DNA of 64,000 nucleotides from NCBI RefSeq assembly GCF_900111905.1, contig NZ_FOKM01000008.1, positions 62,001 through 126,000 on the forward strand, read 5' to 3'. The DNA comes from Rhizobium sp. NFR07 (lineage in GTDB: Bacteria; Pseudomonadota; Alphaproteobacteria; Rhizobiales; Rhizobiaceae). A program made the position numbers and the translations under genes. Positions 20,075 through 28,105 of the stretch are shown here, one piece after another (position 1 is the stretch's first letter; every line of letters begins with the position of its first letter). The notes beneath the pieces are model-generated. The model was not told where the DNA came from, ran no database searches, and worked only from the letters and a program-made list of their open reading frames with translations.

Positions 20075-20722
20075 TCAGCTGAAGAAGCTTGCGAGCCCCT
20101 GGCCGGCGCTGAAGGCGAGATAGGCGAGCACCACGAAATAGACGATCGTGATCACGTTGAACACGTGGCCTGCAAGCACGATCACGCCGTCCCGCTGCAG
20201 CATGCCGGCCGACAGAAGCAGGATCGCGATGCCGGGCAGGGTGTTGGAAAACGGAATGAGCCCGAGCGGGAACATCAGGAGCACGCCCGCAAGCGTGATC
20301 GCCATGCCGTTCAGCCGGTTGACGGTTGCACCGGTGGTGAAGGTCTGCATTCGCGGCTTGAGATAACGATCGAGCCGCGAAACGACATTGGCGCCCTTTT
20401 CCAGCGCGGGGCGAAGTTTCTCGGTGTCCATCTCGCGATCTAGGATCTTCTTCGGCAGCCAGGGCATGCGATTGAGCGTGATCGCGATGCTGACAAGAAT
20501 GATGGCTGCGCCGAAGACTGTGCTGACGCCCGGAATGGAGACAGGGATGAGAAAGGGCAGGGAAGCGATGGCGCAGACGAGGAGCAGGCCCTGCTCGCCG
20601 ATCCGGTCCATGAGTTCGCGCAACGTCACTGTCGGCCCGCGAATGCCGCGGATCAGGTCACGAAGGGTTTCGCTGAGCGATGCGTTGGTGTCCTGAAAGT
20701 CCGCCGTACCGTGCAATATCAT
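20075..20722 (-). CDS. exoD: ExoD-family exopolysaccharide synthesis protein
   Basis: The product of about 215 residues matches ExoD: an N-terminal cytosolic part with TLRELMDRIGEQGLLLV, then LPFLIPVSIPGVSTVFG, and three or four later membrane helices containing FPLGLIPFSNTLPGIAILLLS. In Sinorhizobium, exoD affects exopolysaccharide production, alkali tolerance and nodule invasion; the biochemical activity is unknown. The start is uncertain: ATG 20749, ATG 20722 and TTG 20716 are all in frame, and the AAGGGAG ribosome site is best spaced for TTG 20716. Confidence 0.88.
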   Translation of the reverse strand: MILHGTADFQDTNASLSETLRDLIRGIRGPTVTLRELMDRIGEQGLLLVCAIASLPFLIPVSIPGVSTVFGAAIILVSIAITLNRMPWLPKKILDREMDTEKLRPALEKGANVVSRLDRYLKPRMQTFTTGATVNRLNGMAITLAGVLLMFPLGLIPFSNTLPGIAILLLSAGMLQRDGVIVLAGHVFNVITIVYFVVLAYLAFSAGQGLASFFS

Positions 20723-20846
20723 ACTCCCTTGCCGTAAAACACGCGGCATTGGATAGCAGCATCAGGACGTCAAGCAAAGCCAGCACCGATCAACTCCAGT
20801 CACGCCGGCTAGTTGTATCGCTATGCGGATGTCTGGCCCTAAGGCC

Positions 20847-20957
20847 TCATTTCTCGCGGGAATGCATCCAGCGGTCGTAAAGGCCACAGGCGGCGACAAA
20901 GGCCAGCGCAGCAAGCACGAACGGATTTATGGTGGTGAAAAACTCAAGGTAATGCAT
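20847..20957 (-). CDS. 36-residue single-pass membrane protein
   Basis: The open frame runs ATG to TGA over 37 codons and its ATG is preceded by GGAGGAG with 6 bp spacing. The product is one hydrophobic helix (FVLAALAFVAACGLY) with short polar ends (MHYLEFF and RWMHSREK). Size and shape resemble the small subunits or regulators of larger membrane complexes, but no partner is adjacent. The ribosome site and clean topology are the main evidence. Confidence 0.6.
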   Translation of the reverse strand: MHYLEFFTTINPFVLAALAFVAACGLYDRWMHSREK

Positions 20958-21246
20958 GTCGGTCTCCTCCTACCGCATGTTCCGTATCCGGCGTCTCCCA
21001 CACCCGATACGCCTGAAAGAATATCATTATTCAGTAGAAATACCAAATGGATCATAATGCGGAATGGCATGGCCCGGCAGTCGGCAGGCGGGACGAGCAG
21101 ATATATTGGCGGTGGTGAAGGCGTGCCTTGAGGTGCCGTCGACTTGTTAAGGTCGTCTGGTTTTTGCAGGTCGGAGATTTGTATCGCAGCCCGCGGCTGT
21201 TGCGGTGAAAGGATCTCCCGCTTGCGCCTTCACTTGAAGATCTATG

Positions 21247-21270
21247 TGCCGGCGTAAAATGACGCCGGCA
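21247..21270. other. Hairpin in a 371-bp gene-free stretch (20958-21328)
   Basis: TGCCGGCGT (21247-21255) pairs perfectly with ACGCCGGCA (21262-21270). No T tract follows on either strand. I see no convincing gene in the rest of 20958-21328; the open frames there are short with poor coding bias. Confidence 0.4.
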
Positions 21271-21328
21271 TCGATACGTGATCTCAAGCCGCATCCGGCA
21301 ACTCGACGCGGCTTGCTTCGGCAGGAAA

Positions 21329-21586
21329 TCAGCCGAGCATTCTTGCTTCGATGCTTGCAAGGACGAAGGTCTCGCGGACCCTTTCGATGGGGATTTGTCG
21401 CTGAAGCGACGCCGCGCATTCCTTCAGCGCGTTTGCATAATGCTGGCCTTCTCGCACCGGCCAGCGCCACTTCAGGTATTCGAGGGCCTCTTTTGGGCCT
21501 CTGATCGTCTCGGGAAAGCCGTAGCCGACCCGGACGCGGACTGGTTCAGACCACTGGGTCTGATCGACAACAAATATGTCACTCAT
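21329..21586 (-). CDS. DUF982 protein (copy 2)
   Basis: The 85-residue product keeps the DUF982 layout: QWSEPVRVRV, then EALEYLKWRWPVREGQHYANALKECAASL and a closing FVLASIEARM. It is preceded by GAAGGTG at a suitable distance. It is paralogous to the gene at 18305-18547, 2.8 kb away on the same strand; the two diverge strongly outside the Trp, Pro and Cys positions. Confidence 0.75.
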   Translation of the reverse strand: MSDIFVVDQTQWSEPVRVRVGYGFPETIRGPKEALEYLKWRWPVREGQHYANALKECAASLQRQIPIERVRETFVLASIEARMLG

Positions 21587-21891
21587 TCAATACACCTTCA
21601 TTCGCGGCGCACATAACGAGATGGAATCGGATTGGTTCCCGTCGTTTTCGAGAATTCACCGAGGCCTGGAGAGAAGAATTCCCGTCGATGATGATGGCCC
21701 ACGAGCACGGTGCGAGGCTTGTGAAATCTTGCGCTTTTGTCTCGAACTGCGTGTGCCTGGGATGCCTCGCTCAATTGCGCTGGAGGACGCCGCCCGATGG
21801 GGCATCACAATCACGCGATTGTCGTTGAAGGGATGGTGTGGGCGTTTGCCTGCCGCTATACTCCCGAAAGTCGCGAACGCCGGAGGAACAG
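21587..21891. other. 305-bp stretch without a convincing gene
   Basis: Open frames exist on both strands but none has a good start, coding bias or recognisable domain. It separates the DUF982 gene from a small plus-strand gene and may carry the promoters of both. Confidence 0.5.
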
Positions 21892-22062
21892 GTGACAAAA
21901 CCACGGCATCTGGAACAGCAGATGGAGGATGAGCTAGATAAGCTGAAGTTCACCATCAACCAATATGAGGATGCCATGAAGTGGGCTCCACGAATTCACC
22001 GAATGCAGGGATTCGTTGTTGGCATGGTCGTCGCGACGCTTCTCTGGTATTTCCTGCCCTGA
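21892..22062 (+). CDS. Small membrane-anchored protein (56 aa, GTG start)
   Basis: The GTG at 21892 has CGGAGGAACAG just upstream, which decides the start over an ATG 54 bp earlier. The product has an amphipathic, charged first half (LEQQMEDELDKLKFTINQYE) likely to form a coiled coil, and a C-terminal membrane helix (FVVGMVVATLLWYFLP). This resembles small tail-anchored inner-membrane proteins. No family is assigned. Confidence 0.6.
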   Translation: MTKPRHLEQQMEDELDKLKFTINQYEDAMKWAPRIHRMQGFVVGMVVATLLWYFLP

Positions 22063-22235
22063 TACGTGCTGCGGCGTCGCAGTCTCAACCTCGGCTTAGC
22101 CGTGGCTCGCCTCAGGGATAGTGCCATAACGACAGCATGCTTCGGTGATTGGGCGCCCGGATGCTTGGTGGATGCAGAGCGTCGGGATTAGCCGGCTAGG
22201 CTCAACCGCTAAAGCTTCGGATAATCAGGGAAGTT

Positions 22236-22309
22236 TGGAGGCCTCGCCCGGAATTGAACCGGGGTACAAGGATTTGCAGTCCTCTGCGTCACCACTCCGC
22301 CACGAGGCC
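22236..22309 (-). tRNA. tRNA-Cys (GCA)
   Basis: A 74-nt cloverleaf on the minus strand: acceptor GGCCTCG/CGAGGCC, anticodon GCA in the loop ACTGCAAAT, T-arm GGTTCAATTCC, encoded CCA. The 262 bp from here to the next gene at 22572 show no other feature. Confidence 0.97.
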
Positions 22310-22571
22310 ATCCGTGTAGTCGGGCTTGCGACTTGCAAGCTTGCGGGGTGTGTCGGGGCGTTTAGAACGAATCGAATTGTCGCGCAAGCACCTTGATCCG
22401 CTCTCGGGCGATTTTTATTGGCGATGCCCTTTGTCACGAAAAAATCGCACGCATGTCCAAGAGCGGTCCGATTGATATGGTTAATTTTTAACTTATTCGA
22501 CGCAGCCTGGAACCGAATGGCGCCTTGCGCGATTCATGTCACCGCAATGCCGTGAATGGAGGATCGGACCC

Positions 22572-22769
22572 GTGCTTACTAAATTCGTCAACGCGCTTCG
22601 CCCGTCTGCATTGGATACGGAAGGCACAGGGACTTATCCCGACGGCCTCTTCGCCGCAGCGCTGATGCGCCAGGCCCAGGTCGAAATGAGTGGCAGCCTT
22701 CGTTCGTCCTACGGTCAGGACTATCTCGCGGCCCAGAAGCTCAACGAACCGCCGCGCAGCCATTCGTAA
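22572..22769 (+). CDS. Small hypothetical protein (65 aa, GTG start)
   Basis: GTG 22572 has TGGAGG 9 bp upstream, a better start than the ATG 36 bp earlier. The product begins with a helical LTKFVNALRPSAL and continues with a region rich in small residues (FAAALMRQAQVEMSGSL). It has no membrane segment or known motif. It stands between tRNA-Cys and the pcm-like gene. Confidence 0.5.
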   Translation: MLTKFVNALRPSALDTEGTGTYPDGLFAAALMRQAQVEMSGSLRSSYGQDYLAAQKLNEPPRSHS

Positions 22770-22926
22770 TGGCCGGCGGAGCTTGGCGGCACCTGCCGTC
22801 CGTAGGGCGGCTGTGAAGACTGCGTGTTTTTTCTATTGGCTGCTGCCGCCGGCTTGAAACGGCGGTCGCTCACCAGTAAGACGGGCAGGTGACCCGTTGA
22901 GCACGCAGGATTTGAGGCGCAGACCC

Positions 22927-23574
22927 ATGATAGATTTCGAGGCAGCCCGGATTAAGATGGTGGACAACCAGATCCGGACCACTGACGTAACGTCGCATTC
23001 CGTTCTGCAGGCTTTCTTGACCGTGCCGCGCGAGGAATACGTTCCGGAAAAGGCGAAGGCGCTCGCTTATATCGATACCGACATCGAGCTTGCACCCGGC
23101 CGTTTCCTTATGGAGGCATCGCCGCTCGCCAAGCTGCTGCAGATGGCTACGATCACCAAGAACGATAGCGTTCTGGAAGTCGGCACCGGCACCGGCTATG
23201 TGGCAGCCCTCCTTTCGCGCATTGCAGGCTCGGTCGTAGCACTTGAAAGCGATGCGGCACTGGCCGATGCGGCAGGTCAGAACCTTGCCGCCTGTCCCAA
23301 CGTCAAGGTCGTTACCGGCGACCTCGAGAAGGGCCACACTGCCGGCGCGCCTTATGACCTGATCTTCGTCAACGGCGCCGTGGAAGAGATCCCGCCGGCA
23401 CTTCTCGATCAGCTTGCAGAAGGCGGACGCCTTGTCGCCGTCGTAGGCTACGGCAATGCCGCCAAGGCCAAGCTTCTCCTGCGCGAGCGCGGCGCGATCT
23501 CGGAAAATTCCCGCTTCAACCTGTCCGTCAAGCCGCTGCCCGGTTTCCGGAAGGTCAAGGAATTCGTATTCTGA
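22927..23574 (+). CDS. Protein-L-isoaspartate O-methyltransferase family protein (copy 1)
   Basis: The 215-residue product has the Pcm fold: VPREEYVP early, then the SAM loop LEVGTGTGYVAALL and a following ALESDAALAD. Pcm repairs isoaspartyl damage, but this copy diverges from the classical enzyme (compare the one at 46324-46977) and its substrate is unproven. In rhizobia a gene of this kind usually precedes tolC; here a terminator follows and popZ is next. ATG 22927 is used because the conserved MIDFEAARIKMVDNQIR begins there. Confidence 0.82.
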   Translation: MIDFEAARIKMVDNQIRTTDVTSHSVLQAFLTVPREEYVPEKAKALAYIDTDIELAPGRFLMEASPLAKLLQMATITKNDSVLEVGTGTGYVAALLSRIAGSVVALESDAALADAAGQNLAACPNVKVVTGDLEKGHTAGAPYDLIFVNGAVEEIPPALLDQLAEGGRLVAVVGYGNAAKAKLLLRERGAISENSRFNLSVKPLPGFRKVKEFVF

Positions 23575-23598
23575 CACGCTTGTCGGAGCCGCATTTAT

Positions 23599-23622
23599 AA
23601 AGGGGCCAGTCGGCCCCTTTTT
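23599..23622 (+). terminator. Intrinsic terminator after the pcm-like gene
   Basis: AAAGGGGCC pairs with GGCCCCTTT across a 4-nt loop and continues into T residues, 24 bp after the stop codon. Confidence 0.85.
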
Positions 23623-23782
23623 GATTCCGCCTGTGGCGGCGCAGACTCACGGCTAAGCAAAATCTGTGTATCGCGCCGATTGGATAGCTGCCTGTCATTG
23701 TGTCTTACGGTCAAGCACTTACACTACGACCAAAGACTCCGGTTGTGTGGAGTCGACGATACTCGGCAAATGCGAGGATGAA

Positions 23783-24712
23783 ATGGCTCAGCCAAATGTA
23801 GCGCGCGAACCCTCCATGGAGGAGATCCTGGCGTCGATCCGACGGATCATTGAAAGCAACGATCCGACGACGGACGCTGCCGGTCTTCAGTCGACGTCCG
23901 AGGCCTACACGGATGATGAAATCGACGCGATCGAGGAAATCAGCTTCGATCCCGAGCAGGTCGCCAACGATGCCGGCTTGCCATTGCAGCCGCAGGCCGT
24001 TGCCGCGCCCGAGCTGGTCGCCGCGTCTGCAGAACGTTCACTTTCGCTGGCCGATGTCGCAGCACGCGTCCGCGCAGCCTCCGTCCGTCAGCAGGAGGCC
24101 CATCGCGCGGCCGGCCCGCGGGTGGAAGAGCCGGTAGCCCGGGCTCCAGAGCCTGCCTCCGTCATCTCGCCTTTCCCGACGCGGACCGTCGTGCCGGAAG
24201 TCTCCGCCCCTCCGGAACCGCTGGCGATGCCTGCACTGCGCCCGGCCCTCGAAGAGGCCTCATTCAAGACCTCCGACGAAACCGCGGGCAATTCAGAGGC
24301 CGAGATGCCGGAAGCGGCGGCGTTTGATGACGAGCGTCGTTCTCCTGAGATCGAGACGGCCCAGACCGCGCCGGCTGCTGCGGAATTTACAGCGCCGGAA
24401 CCTGCAGCTCCCGATCTGCGCGAAGACACGTCGGATCTGTCGCGCCTGCCGGTGCAGATGGCTGCTTCTGCAGATGCGCCCTTGGCTGGTATCGCCGGGC
24501 TCCTGTCTGAGGCCGCCGGTGCGCAGGTCGCCAAATCCTTCGGCGAACTTGCAGATGTGTTCGACGGCCTGGAGCGTCGCTCGGTCGAGGAGATGGCTCA
24601 GGACATGCTGCGCCCGATGCTGCAGGAATGGCTGGACGACAATCTGCCGACGCTGGTGGAACGTCTCGTGCGCGAGGAAATCGAGCGCGTGGCGAGGGGC
24701 CCGCGTCGCTAA
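23783..24712 (+). CDS. popZ: Polar organising protein PopZ (DUF2497)
   Basis: The 309-residue product has the PopZ plan. A short N-terminal helix (PSMEEILASIRRIIESND) is followed by a long acidic, Pro/Ala-rich disordered spacer. The C-terminal multimerisation helices read MAQDMLRPMLQEWLDDNLP and LVERLVREEIERV. PopZ self-assembles at a cell pole; in Agrobacterium it marks the growth pole and is needed for proper division. Upstream frame to 23666 is not conserved, and GAGGATG lies just before ATG 23783. It is followed by its own terminator and valS, an order common in Rhizobiaceae. Confidence 0.9.
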   Translation: MAQPNVAREPSMEEILASIRRIIESNDPTTDAAGLQSTSEAYTDDEIDAIEEISFDPEQVANDAGLPLQPQAVAAPELVAASAERSLSLADVAARVRAASVRQQEAHRAAGPRVEEPVARAPEPASVISPFPTRTVVPEVSAPPEPLAMPALRPALEEASFKTSDETAGNSEAEMPEAAAFDDERRSPEIETAQTAPAAAEFTAPEPAAPDLREDTSDLSRLPVQMAASADAPLAGIAGLLSEAAGAQVAKSFGELADVFDGLERRSVEEMAQDMLRPMLQEWLDDNLPTLVERLVREEIERVARGPRR

Positions 24713-24737
24713 GTCGTCTGCAGGCGTCATTCGATAT

Positions 24738-24766
24738 AGCCGCTCCGGCAACGGGGCGGCTTTTTT
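24738..24766 (+). terminator. Intrinsic terminator of popZ
   Basis: AGCCGCTC pairs imperfectly with GGGCGGCT, followed by six T residues. Confidence 0.8.
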
Positions 24767-24834
24767 ATTGACACCCTCCGCCCCATCTCTTTAACAACCC
24801 ACAATCTCATTCATAAAGAAAAACGGGTCAGGAA

Positions 24835-27750
24835 ATGCTCGATAAGACCTACGATTCCGCCGCCGTCGAACCGAAGATCGCCAAGACTTGGGACGATGCC
24901 GACGCTTTCCGCGCCGGCGCCAACGCGAAGCGGGGTGCGGAACCCTTCACCATCGTCATCCCGCCTCCGAATGTCACCGGCTCGCTGCATATGGGCCACG
25001 CGCTCAACAACACGCTACAGGACATCATGGTCCGCTTCGAGCGCATGCGCGGCAAGGACGTGCTGTGGCAGCCGGGCATGGACCATGCCGGCATCGCCAC
25101 GCAGATGGTCGTCGAGCGCCAGCTGGCGGAGCGTCAGCTTCCCGGCCGCCGCGCCATGGGCCGCGAGGCCTTCGTCGACAAGGTCTGGGAGTGGAAGGCC
25201 GAATCCGGTGGCCTGATCTTCAACCAGTTGAAGCGTCTCGGCGCATCCTGCGACTGGTCGCGTGAGCGTTTCACCATGGACGAGGGCCTGTCCAAGGCCG
25301 TGCTCGAAGTCTTCGTCACGCTCTACAAGCAGAGCCTGATCTATCGCGGCAAGCGGCTGGTCAACTGGGACCCGAAATTCGAGACGGCGATTTCCGACAT
25401 GGAAGTCGAGTCGAAGGAAGTCGACGGCCACATGTGGCACTTCAAGTACCCGCTGGCCGGCGGCGAAACCTACACCTATGTCGAGAAGGACGCCGACGGC
25501 AACGTCACCCTGTCCGAAGAGCGGGACTACATCTCGATTGCCACGACCCGTCCGGAAACCATGCTGGGTGATGGCGCGGTTGCGGTTCATCCGTCCGATG
25601 AACGCTATGCGCCGATCGTCGGCAAGCTTTGCGAGATCCCGGTCGGACCGAAGGAGCATCGCCGCCTGATCCCGATCATCACCGACGAATATCCGGAGAA
25701 GGATTTCGGCTCCGGTGCGGTCAAGATCACCGGCGCCCATGACTTCAACGACTACCAGGTCGCCAAGCGCAACGACATTCCGCTCTATCGCCTGATGGAT
25801 ACGAAGGCCGCGATGCGCGACGACGGTGAGCCCTATGCGGTCTGCGCCGCGCAGGCGCTTGCGATCACCAAGTCCGGCAAGCTGCCGAGCGAGAACGATG
25901 TCGACGAGATCAATCTGGTTCCCGAAGAGTATCGCGGCCTCGACCGGATGGCCGCGCGTGCCAAGATCATCGAGGCGATCAATGCCGAGGGCCTGAGCGT
26001 CACCATCAAGGACGCCGAAGGCAACGACATCCCCTATGTCGAGAAGAAGAAGATCATGCAGCCGTTCGGCGACCGCTCCGGCGTCGTCATCGAACCGATG
26101 CTGACCGACCAGTGGTTCGTCGACAACAAGGCGCTGGCAGGCCCGGCGCTCGATGCCGTGCGCGACGGCCGCACCAACTTCGTTCCGAAGAACTGGGAAA
26201 AGACCTATTTCAACTGGCTGGAAAACATCGAGCCCTGGTGCATTTCGCGCCAGCTCTGGTGGGGCCACCAGATCCCGGCATGGTACGGTCCGGACGGCCA
26301 GTGCTTCGTCGAAAAGAGCGAGGAAGAAGCGCTCGACGCTGCCGTCCAGCACTATCTGGCGCATGAAGGTCCGTGGAAGGCCTGGGTTCAGGAGAAGCTC
26401 GAGAACTTCCAGCCGGGTGATATCCTGACCCGTGACGAGGACGTCCTCGACACCTGGTTCTCGTCGGCGCTGTGGCCGTTCTCGACGCTCGGCTGGCCCG
26501 ACAAGACGCCGGAACTGGAGCGCTACTATCCGACCAGCGTTCTCGTCACCGGCTTCGACATCATCCCGTTCTGGGTCGTCCGCATGATGCAGATGGGTCT
26601 GCACTTCATGAAGGATGCCGAGGGCAATGGCGTCGCGCCGTTCCACACGATCTACATCCATGCGCTGGTTCGCGACAAGAACGGCAACAAGATGTCGAAG
26701 TCGAAGGGCAACGTCATCGATCCGCTGGAGCTGATCGACGAATACGGTGCCGACGCGCTGCGCTTCACGCTGGCCATCATGGCGGCGCAGGGCAGGGACG
26801 TGAAGCTCGATCCGGCCCGCATCGCCGGCTATCGCAACTTCGGCACCAAGCTGTGGAACGCCACCCGCTTCGGCGAGATGAACGGTGTTGCGCGCGACGA
26901 AAACTTCAAGCCGGAAGACGCCAAGCTGACCGTCAACCGCTGGATCCTGACCGAGCTGTCGCGCACCGCGGCAGAAGTGACGACCGCGATCGAGACCCAG
27001 CGCTTCAACGAGGCGGCCGGCGCGCTCTATCGCTTCGTCTGGAACCAGGTCTGCGACTGGTATGTCGAGCTGCTGAAGCCGGTCTTCATGGGCGAAGACG
27101 AGCAGGCGAAGGCCGAGGCCCAAGCCTGCATGGCCTATGTCATGGAGAAGGCCTACGCGCTGCTGCATCCGTTCATGCCGTTCATGACGGAAGAGTTGTG
27201 GGCACATACGGCGACCCGTGACGGGCTGCTCGCCCATGCCGACTGGCCGGTCTCCGATTTCGCCGACGATGGTGCGGCGGACGAGATCAACTGGCTGATC
27301 GACATCGTCTCCGGCCTGCGTTCGGCGCGTTCGGAAATGAATGTCCCGCCGTCTGCCACCGCACCGCTGATCGTCGTCGGTGCCAATGAGGTGACGGCGT
27401 TCCGCATGCGCCAGCATGACGCGGCCATCCGCCGTCTTGCGCGTGTCGAAAGCATCGAGCCTGCGGATGTCGCCCCGAAGGGTGCGGCCCAGATCGTCGT
27501 CGGAGAGGCAACGGCCTGCCTGCCGCTCGGAAACCTGATCGATCTTGCTGCCGAAAAGGCCCGCATCGAAAAGGCGGTCGTGAAGACGGAACAGGAAATG
27601 GAGCGCCTCAACAAGAAGCTCTCCAACGAGAAGTTCATCGCCAACGCCGATCCGGAAGTTGTTGCGGCGGACCGTGAACGTTATGCCGAGCTGGAAATCC
27701 AGCAGGCAAACCTCAAGACCGCGCTCGTGCGAATCGCCGAAGCAGGCTGA
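24835..27750 (+). CDS. valS: Valyl-tRNA synthetase
   Basis: The 971-residue product is a class I synthetase. The HIGH motif is PPPNVTGSLHMGHALN, the KMSKS motif is NKMSKSKGNVIDPLE, and the CP1 editing domain lies between (TTRPETMLGD, SGAVKITGAHDFNDY). A C-terminal coiled coil ends the protein (ARIEKAVVKTEQEMERL). It charges tRNA-Val and edits threonine. Length is typical of alphaproteobacterial ValS. AGGAA precedes the ATG. Terminators lie on both sides, so it is transcribed alone. Confidence 0.98.
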   Translation: MLDKTYDSAAVEPKIAKTWDDADAFRAGANAKRGAEPFTIVIPPPNVTGSLHMGHALNNTLQDIMVRFERMRGKDVLWQPGMDHAGIATQMVVERQLAERQLPGRRAMGREAFVDKVWEWKAESGGLIFNQLKRLGASCDWSRERFTMDEGLSKAVLEVFVTLYKQSLIYRGKRLVNWDPKFETAISDMEVESKEVDGHMWHFKYPLAGGETYTYVEKDADGNVTLSEERDYISIATTRPETMLGDGAVAVHPSDERYAPIVGKLCEIPVGPKEHRRLIPIITDEYPEKDFGSGAVKITGAHDFNDYQVAKRNDIPLYRLMDTKAAMRDDGEPYAVCAAQALAITKSGKLPSENDVDEINLVPEEYRGLDRMAARAKIIEAINAEGLSVTIKDAEGNDIPYVEKKKIMQPFGDRSGVVIEPMLTDQWFVDNKALAGPALDAVRDGRTNFVPKNWEKTYFNWLENIEPWCISRQLWWGHQIPAWYGPDGQCFVEKSEEEALDAAVQHYLAHEGPWKAWVQEKLENFQPGDILTRDEDVLDTWFSSALWPFSTLGWPDKTPELERYYPTSVLVTGFDIIPFWVVRMMQMGLHFMKDAEGNGVAPFHTIYIHALVRDKNGNKMSKSKGNVIDPLELIDEYGADALRFTLAIMAAQGRDVKLDPARIAGYRNFGTKLWNATRFGEMNGVARDENFKPEDAKLTVNRWILTELSRTAAEVTTAIETQRFNEAAGALYRFVWNQVCDWYVELLKPVFMGEDEQAKAEAQACMAYVMEKAYALLHPFMPFMTEELWAHTATRDGLLAHADWPVSDFADDGAADEINWLIDIVSGLRSARSEMNVPPSATAPLIVVGANEVTAFRMRQHDAAIRRLARVESIEPADVAPKGAAQIVVGEATACLPLGNLIDLAAEKARIEKAVVKTEQEMERLNKKLSNEKFIANADPEVVAADRERYAELEIQQANLKTALVRIAEAG

Positions 27751-27776
27751 TCAAGCCGCGAGCCGCTCTGAAATGG

Positions 27777-27810
27777 AAATGCCGCATCCGGCGACGGGTG
27801 CGGCATTTTT
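27777..27810 (+). terminator. Intrinsic terminator of valS
   Basis: AAATGCCGCA pairs with TGCGGCATTT and a T run follows, 26 bp after the stop. Confidence 0.9.
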
Positions 27811-27837
27811 AATAAGCAAAGCGAGTGCCGATCGCTC

Positions 27838-27965
27838 ATTGTGCGCCTGCACAATATTAGAAAGACGCAATGTGGCCACATTGCCACAGCGAACAAATCC
27901 TACAATACAAAATTCTACGGCCCTATCCGATCGACACGGGATGAAGGTAATTTCATCTCGTGTCG
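27838..27965. promoter_or_regulatory. Palindromes and a long hairpin upstream of the fadL-type gene
   Basis: The 355-bp gap before the porin gene carries three dyads: ATTGTGC-GCCT-GCACAAT (27838-27855); the exact palindrome AATGTGGCCACATT (27869-27882); and a 14-bp stem at 27932-27945/27952-27965 with a 6-nt loop, whose only non-Watson-Crick pair would be G-U in RNA. The last has no T tract, so it is not a simple terminator. They look like operator sites plus a structured leader. Confidence 0.5.
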
Positions 27966-28105
27966 GTCGATTCTGTCCCCTTAGCTGATGGGTTTACGTA
28001 AATTTTTGGCGATTGTGCAGTGCAGTCGCCCCGACAGCCGAAAGTTGTTGTTTAGGGTGAACCCTCTAGAGTGGCGCCGGTAATTTACCGGGAGTGGGAG
28101 AGAAA

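Noticed and set aside
21247..21270. Hairpin as a transcription terminator
   Set aside because: The stem is perfect, but no T tract follows on either strand, so it is listed only as a structured site.
21576..21932. 118-codon plus-strand frame between DUF982 and the small membrane gene
   Set aside because: No good start, and it runs over the strong ribosome site and GTG of the gene at 21892. No domain was seen in any frame.
25015..27417. 800-codon frame opposite valS
   Set aside because: Shadow of valS on the other strand with no homology of its own.
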